Translations under genes and position numbers: made by a program
Notes under the pieces: generated by a model
What the model saw: the letters and a program-made list of their open reading frames with translations, nothing else
Told to the model about the DNA's origin: nothing
Databases searched by the model: none
In this document: positions 24,458-32,854 of the stretch, piece by piece
Layout of the letters: each line of letters opens with the position of its first letter
Numbering within the stretch: position 1 is the first letter of the stretch
Assembly: GCA_020850595.1 (NCBI GenBank)
Contig: JADZEK010000117.1
Coordinates: 1 to 52,587 of the forward strand
Source: Anaerolineales bacterium
GTDB taxonomy: Bacteria > Chloroflexota > Anaerolineae > Anaerolineales > UBA6663
Reading direction: 5' to 3'
DNA length: 52,587 nucleotides

Positions 24458-25663
24458 ATGGGCATGGCTGGTGTGAAGCAAGGCGGGCGTTCGCGCCCGC
24501 CGGTGTGGGCGTGGGCGGGGTTGGCGCTGGGCGCGGTCGTGGTGCTGGCGGGCGGCGTCTACGGCGGCTGGCGGCTCTACCGCCGGCTGACCCGCCCGCC
24601 CCAACTGACGGTGACGCTGTACGCGCAGGGCCTCAACCAGCCGACGACCATCGCCAACACGGGCGTGCCCGGCGACCAGCGTCTGTTCGTCACCGAACGG
24701 CCCGGCCTCATCCGCGTGGTGCTGCCCGATGGCGCGCTCGCCCCGGCGCCGTTCCTCGACCTGACCGCCGAAGTAGAAGACTCGCAGTACGGCGAACAAG
24801 GGCTGCTGGGCCTGGCCTTCGCCCCCGATTACGCCGCCAGCGGCGACTTCTATGTCTATTACTCCGCCAACGGCAATATCGTGCGCCTGTCGCACTTCGC
24901 CGTCAGCGCCGACCCCAACGTGGCCGACCCGGCCGAAACGGTGCTGTTGACGATAAAGCCCGACGCGCCGATGCACCTGGGCGGCGACCTCGCCTTCGGC
25001 CCCGATGGTTACCTGTACCTCGGTCCCGGCGACGGCACCGCGGGCGAAGATCCTGGCAGCTTTGCCCAGCGCCTGGACACGCTGCGCGGCAAGCTGCTGC
25101 GCCTGGACGTGCACGGCGCGGCCCCCTACACCATCCCGCCGGACAACCCGTTTGTCAACACGCCGGGCGCGCTCCCCGAAATTTGGGCGCTGGGCCTGCG
25201 CAACCCCTGGCGCTTTTCGTTCGACGCGGCCACGGGCGACCTGTATATCGCCGACGTGGGCCAGGCCGCGCACGAAGAGCTAGACCGTGTGCGCGCCGGG
25301 ACGTCGGCCGGGCTGAATTTCGGCTGGCACTGCTACGAAGGGCTGCTCGTGCGCGCGTTCAGCGACTGCGCGCCGGGAGCAGCCTTCACCGCCCCTATCG
25401 CGACGTTTGAGCGGGTGGAGGCGGGGGCCATTGTGGGCGGCTACGTCTATCACGGCAACCGCTACCCGGCCCTGCGCGACGCCTACGTCTTCGCCGACTT
25501 CGCCAACAGCAGCCTGTGGCTGCTGCGCCCCGACGCAGAAAAGCCGATCCCCTATTGGGAACTGGGCGTAGCCAACCCAAGCACCTTCGGCGTAGACGCG
25601 GCGGGCGAGCTATACATTGCCAGCTTCAGCGCCGGCCAGTTGTTCAGCGTGGGGGCAAGGTGA
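24458..25663 (+). CDS. Membrane-anchored PQQ-dependent sugar dehydrogenase-like protein (YliI/GSDH family)
   Basis: 401 aa. One TM/signal anchor (residues 14-36) follows a short basic start and precedes a six-bladed beta-propeller. Segments LFVTERPGLIRVV, GLLGLAFAPDYAASGDFYVYYS, GGDLAFGPDGYLYLGPGDG, LRNPWRFSFDAATGDLYIADVGQ and NFGWHCYEG are typical of soluble aldose sugar dehydrogenases. The active site would face outside. PQQ synthesis genes are absent here, and some relatives may not bind PQQ. GGAGG lies 5 nt before ATG at 24458. The stop overlaps the next start by GTGA. Confidence 0.87.
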   Translation: MGMAGVKQGGRSRPPVWAWAGLALGAVVVLAGGVYGGWRLYRRLTRPPQLTVTLYAQGLNQPTTIANTGVPGDQRLFVTERPGLIRVVLPDGALAPAPFLDLTAEVEDSQYGEQGLLGLAFAPDYAASGDFYVYYSANGNIVRLSHFAVSADPNVADPAETVLLTIKPDAPMHLGGDLAFGPDGYLYLGPGDGTAGEDPGSFAQRLDTLRGKLLRLDVHGAAPYTIPPDNPFVNTPGALPEIWALGLRNPWRFSFDAATGDLYIADVGQAAHEELDRVRAGTSAGLNFGWHCYEGLLVRAFSDCAPGAAFTAPIATFERVEAGAIVGGYVYHGNRYPALRDAYVFADFANSSLWLLRPDAEKPIPYWELGVANPSTFGVDAAGELYIASFSAGQLFSVGAR

Positions 25664-26325
25664 CCGCCCTGCCCGCCGACGCGCCTCAGCCCGACCCCAC
25701 TTGCCACGCCTACGACCAGGTGGCGCATCTCTACGCCCAGCGCATCTACCCGGAACTGTACTTCAAGCCGTTCGACCGCGAGCAACTCGACCGGCTCAGT
25801 GAGCGCGTGGGCGCCCTCGGCCCCATCTGCGACCTGGGCTGTGGGCCGGGGCAGGTGGCGCGCTACCTTAAAGACCACGGCGCGGCAACACTGGGCGTGG
25901 ACCTCTCGCCCGCGATGACAGTGCAGGCCGCCGCCCTCAACCCAGACATTGCGTTTCAGGTGGGCGACATGCGCGCCCTCACCGGCGTGGCCGACGGCGC
26001 CTGGGGCGGCCTGGCGGCGTTCTACTCGCTCATCCACCTCAGCCGCCCCGAGCTGCCCGGCGCACTGCGCGAGCTGCGGCGCGCGCTGGTCCCCGGCGGC
26101 TGGCTGCTGGCCGCCGTGCACCTGGGCAGTGAGACGCTGCACCGCGACGAGCTGTGGGGCCTCCCGGTCTCGCTTGACTTCTATCACTTCACCAGCGCCG
26201 AACTACGCGAGTACTTGGAACAGGCGGGCCTCACGGTGGTGGAGGTGTTGGAGCGCGACCCTTACCCGCCCGATATCGAGTACCAGAGCCGGCGCGGCTA
26301 CCTCTTCGCGCAGAGGCCGCCTTAG
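25660..26325 (+). CDS. Class I SAM-dependent methyltransferase
   Basis: 221-aa small-molecule-type methyltransferase. Motif I is CDLGCGPGQVARYL; ALNPDIAFQVGDMRAL gives motif II/III, and LRRALVPGGWLLAAVH is the late core strand. Start GTG at 25660 overlaps the stop of the sugar dehydrogenase (GTGA) and lacks its own Shine-Dalgarno, so it is translated by coupling. Substrate is unknown and the pairing with a sugar dehydrogenase is not one I recognise. Confidence 0.83.
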   Translation: MTALPADAPQPDPTCHAYDQVAHLYAQRIYPELYFKPFDREQLDRLSERVGALGPICDLGCGPGQVARYLKDHGAATLGVDLSPAMTVQAAALNPDIAFQVGDMRALTGVADGAWGGLAAFYSLIHLSRPELPGALRELRRALVPGGWLLAAVHLGSETLHRDELWGLPVSLDFYHFTSAELREYLEQAGLTVVEVLERDPYPPDIEYQSRRGYLFAQRPP

Positions 26326-26370
26326 CGCGCTCGCCGGATGAGGACAGCCTTAAGAAATGCGCGCCCGCTA

Positions 26371-26400
26371 TTGACAGCGCCCGACCGGGAGGCGTACACT
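26371..26400 (+). promoter_or_regulatory. Promoter for the duplicated ABC permease operon
   Basis: TTGACA (26371-26376), 18-bp spacer, TACACT (26395-26400). Transcription near 26407 gives a leader of about 180 nt before ATG at 26587, long for this window. Confidence 0.65.
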
Positions 26401-26531
26401 GCCTCCGCCGGCGCCGCCCCGCTGGGTGCGCCGCACACATCTGTGAAAGTCATCATGCCTGGCGCCGACGATCACTTACCGCCCCGACCTGGCCCCGCCG
26501 CCTGACCTCCGCCACTTCGCCCCCCGGGTGA

Positions 26532-26562
26532 GTGCTCGGCGCGACCTTTGGCGCGGGAGCAC
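26532..26562 (+). promoter_or_regulatory. Leader hairpin upstream of the ABC permease
   Basis: GTGCTC (26532-26537) pairs with GAGCAC (26557-26562). Inside, CGCG (26540-26543) pairs with CGCG (26552-26555) around an 8-nt loop. It ends 14 nt before the GGAG Shine-Dalgarno (26577-26580). There is no U-tract, so a translation or stability role is more likely than termination. Confidence 0.45.
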
Positions 26563-26586
26563 GGTTATCACAGCCTGGAGGCGCTT

Positions 26587-28311
26587 ATGCGGCCCTTCCG
26601 CTACAGCCCGGCTTTGCCTGCCACCCCGCCCTTCACCCTGGGCGATGGGCTGATCCTGCTCGGCCTGGCCGGCCTGCTTTACCTGGGCGCGCGCCTAGCC
26701 CTGCGCGTGCCGGCCGTCATCGCCGGGCCAGACATCACCCTCGACTACCGCGCGCTGCCCTGGTATGCGCTGCTGTCAACCGGGCGCATGGCGGCCGCCT
26801 ACCTGCTCTCGCTGCTGTTCAGCCTGGCCTATGGCTATGCCGCCGCCCGCAATCGCACGGCCCAGCGCGTGCTCTCCCCCCTGCTCGATGTACTGCAAAG
26901 CGTGCCCATCCTGTCGTTTCTGCCGGTGGTGCTGTTGGGCCTGACGGCCGTCCTGCCCCAGGGCCTGGCGGTCGAACTGGCCGCGATCGTGCTGATCTTT
27001 ACCTCGCAAGCCTGGAACATGACCTACAGCTTCTACCAGTCGCTCACGACCATCCCGGTGGAGCTGCGCGAGGCGGCGGCTATCTTTCGGCTCGACCCCT
27101 GGTTGCGCTTCAAGACGCTGGAAGTGCCCTTCGCTGCCATGGGCTTGATCTGGAACAGCATGATGAGCTGGGCCGGCGGCTGGTTCTTCCTGATGGCGGC
27201 CGAGATCTTCATCGTCGGCGACCGCGACTTCCGGCTGCCCGGCCTAGGCTCCTACCTGCACACCGCCGCCGACGCCGGCAACCTGCCCGCCGTGCTGGCC
27301 GGCTTGCTCACGCTGGTCCTCGTCATTGTGCTGCTCGATCAGTTTGTCTGGCGGCCCCTGCTGGCGGCCGCCGATAAGTACAAGCTGGAGATGGTCTCCG
27401 GCGACGAGCCCCCCAGTGCCTGGTTCCTCGACCTGCTCAGCCGCGCCTGGCTGCTGGAACAGGTCGGCCGCCGCGTGTGGGGGCCGTTCACCGAGCGCGT
27501 AGACAGCCTGGTGCGCCGCCGCGCGGGCCGCCGCATCGCCCCGGTGGAGTCGCCCGCCGGCGGCGGCCCGGCCGCGGGCACGCTGCTGGTCGGCGCGGCG
27601 CTGGCGCTGCTGCTGGTCTACGGCGGCGTGCAGGCCGCACTGCTGCTGCGCGCCCTGAGCGCCGCCGATTGGGCCGCGGTGGGCCTGGGCGTGCTGGCGA
27701 CCTTTGGCCGGGTGGTTATCGCGCTGGTCATCGCCCTGTTGTGGACCGTGCCGGTCGGCGTCGCCATTGGCACCAACCGCAAGCTGGCCGCGCTGCTGCA
27801 GCCGGTGGTGCAGGTGGTGGCCTCCATCCCGGCCACGGCCCTGTTCCCGGTGCTGCTGCTGGCGCTGCTGCGCGTGCCCGGCGGGCTGAACCTGGCCGCC
27901 GTGCTGCTCATGCTCATGGGCACGCAGTGGTACCTACTGTTTAACGTCATCGCCGGCGCTTCGGCCATTCCGCAAGATTTGCGCTATACCACCGACCTGC
28001 TGCGGTTCTCGCGCGTGGAGCGCTGGCGCACGCTCATCCTGCCGGCGCTGTTCCCCTACATCGTCACCGGCGGCATCACGGCTGGCGGCGGCGCGTGGAA
28101 CGCCAGCATCGTGGCCGAGGCGGTGCGGTTCGGCGGGCGGGCCTACTTCACCACCGGCGTGGGCGCCGTGATCGCCCAGGCTACCAGCAGCGGCAACTAC
28201 CCGCTGCTGCTGGCGGGCACACTGGCGCTCGTGCTCACCGTGGTCTTCATCAACCGCACGTTTTGGCGCTGGCTCTACCGGCTGGCCGAAGACCGCTTTC
28301 GCATGGAATAA
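26587..28311 (+). CDS. ABC transporter permease with two fused permease domains (COG4986-like)
   Basis: 574 aa. Two BPD_transp_1 domains lie in tandem. The first covers about 60-265 (EAA-like loop VELREAAAIFRLDPWLRFKTLEVP), the second about 340-565 (loop IPQDLRYTTDLLRFSRVERWRTLILP). A charged cytoplasmic linker (265-325) joins them. This architecture fits the duplicated permease of anion (NitT/TauT-type) importers. One chain would replace the usual homodimer. ATG at 26587 has GGAGG 7 nt upstream. The ATPase follows after 47 nt, but no periplasmic substrate-binding protein is encoded nearby. Confidence 0.88.
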   Translation: MRPFRYSPALPATPPFTLGDGLILLGLAGLLYLGARLALRVPAVIAGPDITLDYRALPWYALLSTGRMAAAYLLSLLFSLAYGYAAARNRTAQRVLSPLLDVLQSVPILSFLPVVLLGLTAVLPQGLAVELAAIVLIFTSQAWNMTYSFYQSLTTIPVELREAAAIFRLDPWLRFKTLEVPFAAMGLIWNSMMSWAGGWFFLMAAEIFIVGDRDFRLPGLGSYLHTAADAGNLPAVLAGLLTLVLVIVLLDQFVWRPLLAAADKYKLEMVSGDEPPSAWFLDLLSRAWLLEQVGRRVWGPFTERVDSLVRRRAGRRIAPVESPAGGGPAAGTLLVGAALALLLVYGGVQAALLLRALSAADWAAVGLGVLATFGRVVIALVIALLWTVPVGVAIGTNRKLAALLQPVVQVVASIPATALFPVLLLALLRVPGGLNLAAVLLMLMGTQWYLLFNVIAGASAIPQDLRYTTDLLRFSRVERWRTLILPALFPYIVTGGITAGGGAWNASIVAEAVRFGGRAYFTTGVGAVIAQATSSGNYPLLLAGTLALVLTVVFINRTFWRWLYRLAEDRFRME

Positions 28312-28358
28312 CCTGATCGGATAGCTGGAATGGATCGCCGGCATAGAAGGAGAACGAC

Positions 28359-29699
28359 ATGGCTCTGACGACGACGCCCCCCGCGGCCCCGGCCAACACG
28401 CTGCTGCACCTGACCAATGTCGGCAAGACGTATGGCCGCGCCGCCAAGCGCTTTCAGGCCGTGCGCGGCGTCAATCTGCAAATTCAGGCCGGCGAATTCG
28501 TCTGCCTGCTCGGCCCCTCCGGCTGCGGCAAGTCCACGCTGTTGCGCATGATCACCGGCCTCAACCCGGCCAGCGAAGGCGAGGTCTTGTATCGCGGCCG
28601 GCGCCTGGACGGCGTAAACCCCTATGCCACCATCGTCTTCCAGACCTTTGCGCTCTACCCCTGGCTGACGGTGCAAGAGAACGTGGAAGTCGCCCTCAAG
28701 GCGCGCGGCGTCGCCCCCGCCGAGCGCCGTCGGCGGGCCGTGCAACTGCTCGACACCGTGGGCCTCGACGGCTTTGAGACGGCCTACCCACGCGAGCTGT
28801 CGGGCGGCATGCGCCAGAAGGCCGGCTTCGCCCGCGCCCTGGCGGTCGAGCCGGAGTTGCTCTGCCTGGACGAGCCTTTCTCGGCCCTGGATGTGCTCTC
28901 AGCCGAAGCGCTGCGCGGCGAACTGATGGAGCTGTGGCTCAACAAGTCGCTGCCCACCCAGGCCATCCTGATGGTCACGCACAACATCGAAGAAGCCGTG
29001 CTCATGGCCGACCGCATCGTGGTGATGGGCAAAGACCCCGGCCACGTGGTCACCGAGATGGTGGTGCACCTGCGCCAGCCGCGCCAGCGCAAGGATACGG
29101 CCTTTCAAGCCCTGGTGGACAAGGTGTATGCCGCCGTCGCCGGGCAGACCGAGCCGGAAGTCGAAGCACTGGGAACCGCTCCCGGCCAGCCGGGCGCGAC
29201 CGAAAAGCTCCCTACAGCGCGCATCAACGCGCTGGCGGGCCTGATGGAGCGCCTCGAGTCCGACGGCGGGCGGGCCGACCTCTACCGCCTGGGCGGGGCC
29301 TTGCGGCTGGAACTGGACGACCTGCTGCCGATTGTCGAAGCCGCCGAACTATTGAGCTTCGCCCAGGTGGCCCAGGGCGATATCAGCCTGACGCCGCTGG
29401 GCCAGACGTTCGCGACGGCCAGCATCCTGGCCCGTAAGGAAATCGCCGCCGGCCGGCTGCTGCGCCTGCCGACTATTCGCTGGATTTACGAGACCCTGCA
29501 AAAGGACGACAACCAGCGCGTGGCCGAAGACTACTTTCTCGACCACCTCCGGTCCGAATTCGGTGACTACGCCGCCACCCAACTCGACATCGCTATCAAC
29601 TGGGCGCGCTACGCCGAGATATTCGCCTTCGACGACGACACCGACGAACTCTACCTGGAGAAAGAAGCTGTGGCTGTCACCCGGACCGCGGGCGCCTGA
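28359..29699 (+). CDS. ABC transporter ATP-binding protein (NitT/TauT type) with AAA-associated C-terminal domain
   Basis: 446 aa. The nucleotide-binding domain is at 13-250: Walker A GPSGCGKST (52-60), signature LSGGMRQK (147-154), Walker B LLCLDEPF (167-174) and H-loop near residue 208 (MVTHNIEEAV). Residues about 280-410 resemble the AAA-associated C-terminal domain (PF09821 type), helical and possibly regulatory. It pairs with the fused permease upstream; AAGGAGA precedes ATG. Probably an importer ATPase for an unidentified anion. Confidence 0.9.
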   Translation: MALTTTPPAAPANTLLHLTNVGKTYGRAAKRFQAVRGVNLQIQAGEFVCLLGPSGCGKSTLLRMITGLNPASEGEVLYRGRRLDGVNPYATIVFQTFALYPWLTVQENVEVALKARGVAPAERRRRAVQLLDTVGLDGFETAYPRELSGGMRQKAGFARALAVEPELLCLDEPFSALDVLSAEALRGELMELWLNKSLPTQAILMVTHNIEEAVLMADRIVVMGKDPGHVVTEMVVHLRQPRQRKDTAFQALVDKVYAAVAGQTEPEVEALGTAPGQPGATEKLPTARINALAGLMERLESDGGRADLYRLGGALRLELDDLLPIVEAAELLSFAQVAQGDISLTPLGQTFATASILARKEIAAGRLLRLPTIRWIYETLQKDDNQRVAEDYFLDHLRSEFGDYAATQLDIAINWARYAEIFAFDDDTDELYLEKEAVAVTRTAGA

Positions 29700-29748
29700 C
29701 CTCCGGCTCGTGTGATGGTGCGGCGCGGCTGAGGCCGCCCAGCCGATG

Positions 29749-31149
29749 CTAGATATGCAGAATGAGCTTGGCGATCAGCAGATAAATCGCCAGGCCGGTG
29801 GCATCCACCAGGGTAGTGATGAGCGGCGCCGACACCACCGCCGGGTCAATCTTGAAGCGATGGGCAATGAGTGGGATCAGGGCGCCGATGGTATTGGCCC
29901 AGGTGCAGATCGCCAGGATTGACAGCGCCACGACCAACGCCAGTTCGGTGGTCGTGCCCCACATGAGCGACCGGACGAAGGCCACCGCGCCCAGCAGCAG
30001 GCCGAGCAGCAGCCCGCTTAGCAGCTCGCGCTGAATGACGCGCCAGATGTCACGCATTTGAATCTCGCCCAGCGCCAGGCCGCGGATGAGGGTGGAGACG
30101 GTCTGCGCGCCGGTGTTGCCGCCCGTGCCGATGAGCAGCGGAATAAAGAAGGATAGCGCCACGACCTTCGCCAACTCGCCCTCAAACGAGCGCAGCACCG
30201 TGCCGGTCAGCGTCTCGGCCAGGAACAGCAGCAGCAGCCAGCCCACGCGCTTGCGGATGACCAGCGGGACCGGCACGGTGAAGTAGGGCTGATCAATGGC
30301 CGGGCCGCCTTCCATGCCGCCGAAGCGCAGGATGTCTTCCGTCCCTTCGGCCACCAGCGTGTCAATCACATCATCCACCGGGACGATGCCCAGCACCCTC
30401 CGGTCGGGCGTCACCACCGGCAGCGCCAGGTAATCGTAGTGCGACACCAGGCGGGCAACTTCCTCGCGGCCGGTTTCGGGCGCCACGGTGACCAGGTGCG
30501 TGTTCATGAGCGCCGCCAACGGTTGGTCGGGCGCGGCCACCACCACCTCGCGCAGCGACACCACCCCGACCAACTGCTCTTCGTGGTTGACCACGTAGAT
30601 GTCGGTGAGCGTCTCGACGTCGGGATGGACCTGCCGTAAGTGCGCCAGCGTCTCAGTGACCGTCATCTCTGGGTTGGCGGTGGCGAACTTCTCCGTCATC
30701 ATGCGCCCGGCGCTCTTGGGCGGGTAGGCCAGCAGCGCGTTTACGGCCTGGGCCTTGCCCGGCGACAGCAGCGCCAGGAGGGCTTGCCGGCGGTGCGGCA
30801 CATCCTCGGTGACGATTTCGCCGACCTCATCCATCGGCAGCAGTTCCAGCAGGCGGGCGGCGTCGGCGTCGCTGAGCTGATCGAGCACCTGCCGCGTCGG
30901 TTCAATGCTCATTTCATCGAGCACTTTGGCGCCCAGCGCGGGCGGCAGCAAGCTGAACACCTGGTGCCGGTCGGCGTGGCCCAGACGATCCATCATCTCG
31001 GCGATGTCGGCCGGGTGCGCGCCGTTCAGCAGCGGCCGCAGCGCGTCTGGGTTACTGGCGGCCAGTTGGGCGCGCACCTGGGCTTCCAGCTCAACGGCTG
31101 TTAAGGTTGATTTCGGCGCAGGCTTAGCGTTTTTCGAGGAGATAGCCAT
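29749..31149 (-). CDS. mgtE: MgtE-type magnesium transporter
   Basis: 466 aa. Cytoplasmic MgtE N domain (about 25-150), two CBS domains (about 155-275) that sense Mg2+, and five TM helices (300-466) with the pore motif GTGGNTGAQTVSTLIRGLALGEI. It is a homodimeric Mg2+ channel gated by intracellular Mg2+. ATG at 31149 has GGAGG 9 nt upstream. No M-box riboswitch core is visible in the 150 nt before it. The gene is convergent with the ABC ATPase gene, 49 bp apart. Confidence 0.95.
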   Translation of the reverse strand: MAISSKNAKPAPKSTLTAVELEAQVRAQLAASNPDALRPLLNGAHPADIAEMMDRLGHADRHQVFSLLPPALGAKVLDEMSIEPTRQVLDQLSDADAARLLELLPMDEVGEIVTEDVPHRRQALLALLSPGKAQAVNALLAYPPKSAGRMMTEKFATANPEMTVTETLAHLRQVHPDVETLTDIYVVNHEEQLVGVVSLREVVVAAPDQPLAALMNTHLVTVAPETGREEVARLVSHYDYLALPVVTPDRRVLGIVPVDDVIDTLVAEGTEDILRFGGMEGGPAIDQPYFTVPVPLVIRKRVGWLLLLFLAETLTGTVLRSFEGELAKVVALSFFIPLLIGTGGNTGAQTVSTLIRGLALGEIQMRDIWRVIQRELLSGLLLGLLLGAVAFVRSLMWGTTTELALVVALSILAICTWANTIGALIPLIAHRFKIDPAVVSAPLITTLVDATGLAIYLLIAKLILHI

Positions 31150-31289
31150 TGGGTAACCTCCGGGCCGGCTCGGCGGGCGCGCCGCGCGGGCAAGCGCTGC
31201 TGACGAATAAACCGCATCAGCGAACGGTCTTCGCTCTCAGTCACCATCAGGAGGCCGGGGCGAACGCGGGCGCGATTTTAGGACGCCCT

Positions 31290-31422
31290 TAGTACTACAA
31301 CGTGACTTCGGGCAAATTGCCCGAGAAAACGCAGGGCCAGCGTGGGCGTCCACTTGCGCGAAACGCGTGGGAATTAGAGGCACATGGCACTGGCATTATG
31401 TCAAAATCACGTTGTAGTATTA
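31290..31422. mobile_element. 133-bp inverted-repeat element, MITE-like, TA-bounded
   Basis: TAGTACTACAACGTGA at 31290-31305 and TCACGTTGTAGTATTA at 31407-31422 are 16-bp inverted repeats with one mismatch, and both outer ends are TA. This is the layout of Tc1/mariner-IS630-type miniature elements. The interior has no coding sequence; a 15-nt near-palindrome (CGGGCAA A TTGCCCG, 31309-31323) is inside. No second copy occurs in the window. The IS630-type element at the right edge shows no matching end, so it is not an obvious partner. Confidence 0.6.
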
Positions 31423-31449
31423 GTCCGAATGCAACTGGGGCGAGGCGGA

Positions 31450-31591
31450 GGGTGCATCCGATAGTTTTGGCCGCTTTCGGTCTTGGCGCGCCTGGCGGTT
31501 GAAACCGCGGCTACATAACGCGAAGCCCCGCCTTCGCGGGGCTGGGAAAACAGCGCCATTTCGCGGGCGACCAATAAATCCGGATGCACCC
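31450..31591. mobile_element. 142-bp MITE, copy A
   Basis: Bounded by GGGTGCATCCG (31450-31460) and its exact reverse complement (31581-31591). It is flanked by the direct repeat GAGGCGGA at 31442-31449 and 31592-31599, an 8-bp target-site duplication (10 bp if the shared end bases are counted in it). Copy B at 42858-42999 is the same length, inverted, and differs at 4 positions (97% identity). There is no coding sequence. An internal hairpin AGCCCCGC CTTC GCGGGGCT (31524-31543) is terminator-like. It sits between divergent mgtE and the BNR-repeat gene. Confidence 0.88.
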
Positions 31592-31721
31592 GAGGCGGAG
31601 ATCAACGCCGACAGTGGTTCGGCCATCCCCGTGCGTTGGTGAGTGGAACGCCGCGCTGCAAAACGCCGCGGCGCGCCTCGCCTTGAGTTCCCCCAGGCCC
31701 CCGAGTCTCCCCAACCCGGCC

Positions 31722-31749
31722 TTGACCCTGCCGCTAATCCTGTTAGAGT
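31722..31749 (+). promoter_or_regulatory. Possible promoter for the BNR-repeat gene
   Basis: TTGACC (31722-31727), 16-bp spacer, TAGAGT (31744-31749). The rest of 31600-31821 shows no gene or repeat that I can support. Confidence 0.4.
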
Positions 31750-31821
31750 CTACCCGCGCCGCTTGTGCCGTTTGGAACAACCAGGGCGCGGTAGCCGTGG
31801 CGTTAGCAACCAGGGTGCTGT

Positions 31822-32799
31822 ATGTCTGACCTTTTATTGTTGGCAACCCAGACCGGCTTGGTCGTGGCCGAGCGCGCCGCCGACGGATGGCGCGCTAGCC
31901 GGCGCGCCCTGACCGGGCAGTCCCTCACCAGCGTCATCGCCCGGGAAGGCGTCATCCTCGTCGGCAGCCGCGAAGGCGTGCAGCGCTCGGACGACCTGGG
32001 CCGCACCTGGCAGCCCGCGAGCACGGGCCTCACCCAGCCCTATGTGCGCTGGCTGGCCTATCACCCCGACCTGTCTGACTTTGAAGTCGCCGGCACCGAG
32101 CCGGCGGGCCTGTTCGTCTCGCGCGACGGCGCGGCGACCTGGCGGGCCTGCCCCGAGGTCGAGGCCCTGCGCGACCAGCACGGCTGGTTCCTGCCCTACT
32201 CGTCCGGCGCGGGCTGCGTGCGCAGCTTCGCCTTCCACGGCTCGCGCGCCTACGCCGCGGTCGAGGTCGGCGGCGTGCTGCGCTCGGACGACCACGGCCA
32301 GACCTGGCGGCTGGCGGCGGGCAGCGACGGCCACCCCGACCTGAGCGGCCCGCCGGAGCCGTTCGTCTACCCAGACATTCACTCCCTAGTGACGCACCCT
32401 TCCACGCCCGACCTGGTGCTGGCGGCCACCGGCGGCGGTTTTTACCGCTCCGACGACGGCGGCGCGACCTGGGCGCTGCTCCACGCAGACTACGTGCGCG
32501 GCGTCTGGGTAGACCCGGCCGACGCCGATCACCTGCTCATCGGCCCGGCCAAAGAGATCGGCGCGCGCGGCACGCTCCTCGCCAGCCGCGACGGCGGTCG
32601 CAGCTTCGCACCGGCCGCCGCGGGCTTGCGAGTGCCCTGGCCCGCCGACATGGTGGAGCGTTTTGTCCCCGCGGGCGGCGACCTGCTGGCGCTGACGGCG
32701 GAAGGCCGCGTGTTCACCAGCCCCGTCGGCGTCTGGCGCTGGCAGGCGCTCCGGCCGGATATTGGGCGTGTCACCGCCGCGTGGCGGCTGGCCGGGTAG
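31822..32799 (+). CDS. BNR/Asp-box beta-propeller protein (sialidase/Ycf48-like fold)
   Basis: 325 aa. At least five Asp-box-like repeats SxDxGxTW are visible (RSDDLGRTW about 54, VSRDGAATW about 95, RSDDHGQTW about 155, RSDDGGATW about 210, ASRDGGRSF about 255), spaced 40-60 residues as in a beta-propeller. There is no signal peptide, so it is probably cytoplasmic. Similar proteins are annotated as exo-alpha-sialidase or WD40/YVTN/BNR-like without proof of activity; the sialidase catalytic residues are not evident. Role unknown. ATG at 31822 has poor Shine-Dalgarno support. Confidence 0.75.
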   Translation: MSDLLLLATQTGLVVAERAADGWRASRRALTGQSLTSVIAREGVILVGSREGVQRSDDLGRTWQPASTGLTQPYVRWLAYHPDLSDFEVAGTEPAGLFVSRDGAATWRACPEVEALRDQHGWFLPYSSGAGCVRSFAFHGSRAYAAVEVGGVLRSDDHGQTWRLAAGSDGHPDLSGPPEPFVYPDIHSLVTHPSTPDLVLAATGGGFYRSDDGGATWALLHADYVRGVWVDPADADHLLIGPAKEIGARGTLLASRDGGRSFAPAAAGLRVPWPADMVERFVPAGGDLLALTAEGRVFTSPVGVWRWQALRPDIGRVTAAWRLAG

Positions 32800-32854
32800 G
32801 CCTCCCAACCCCGGCCCCGCAACCCGCTGCATTTGATCAACGTACTCACTGACA

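Noticed and set aside
31150..31289. Possible M-box (ykoK) riboswitch upstream of mgtE
   Set aside because: I looked for the conserved M-box core on the minus strand; only short GGTGAC-like fragments appear and the paired elements are absent.
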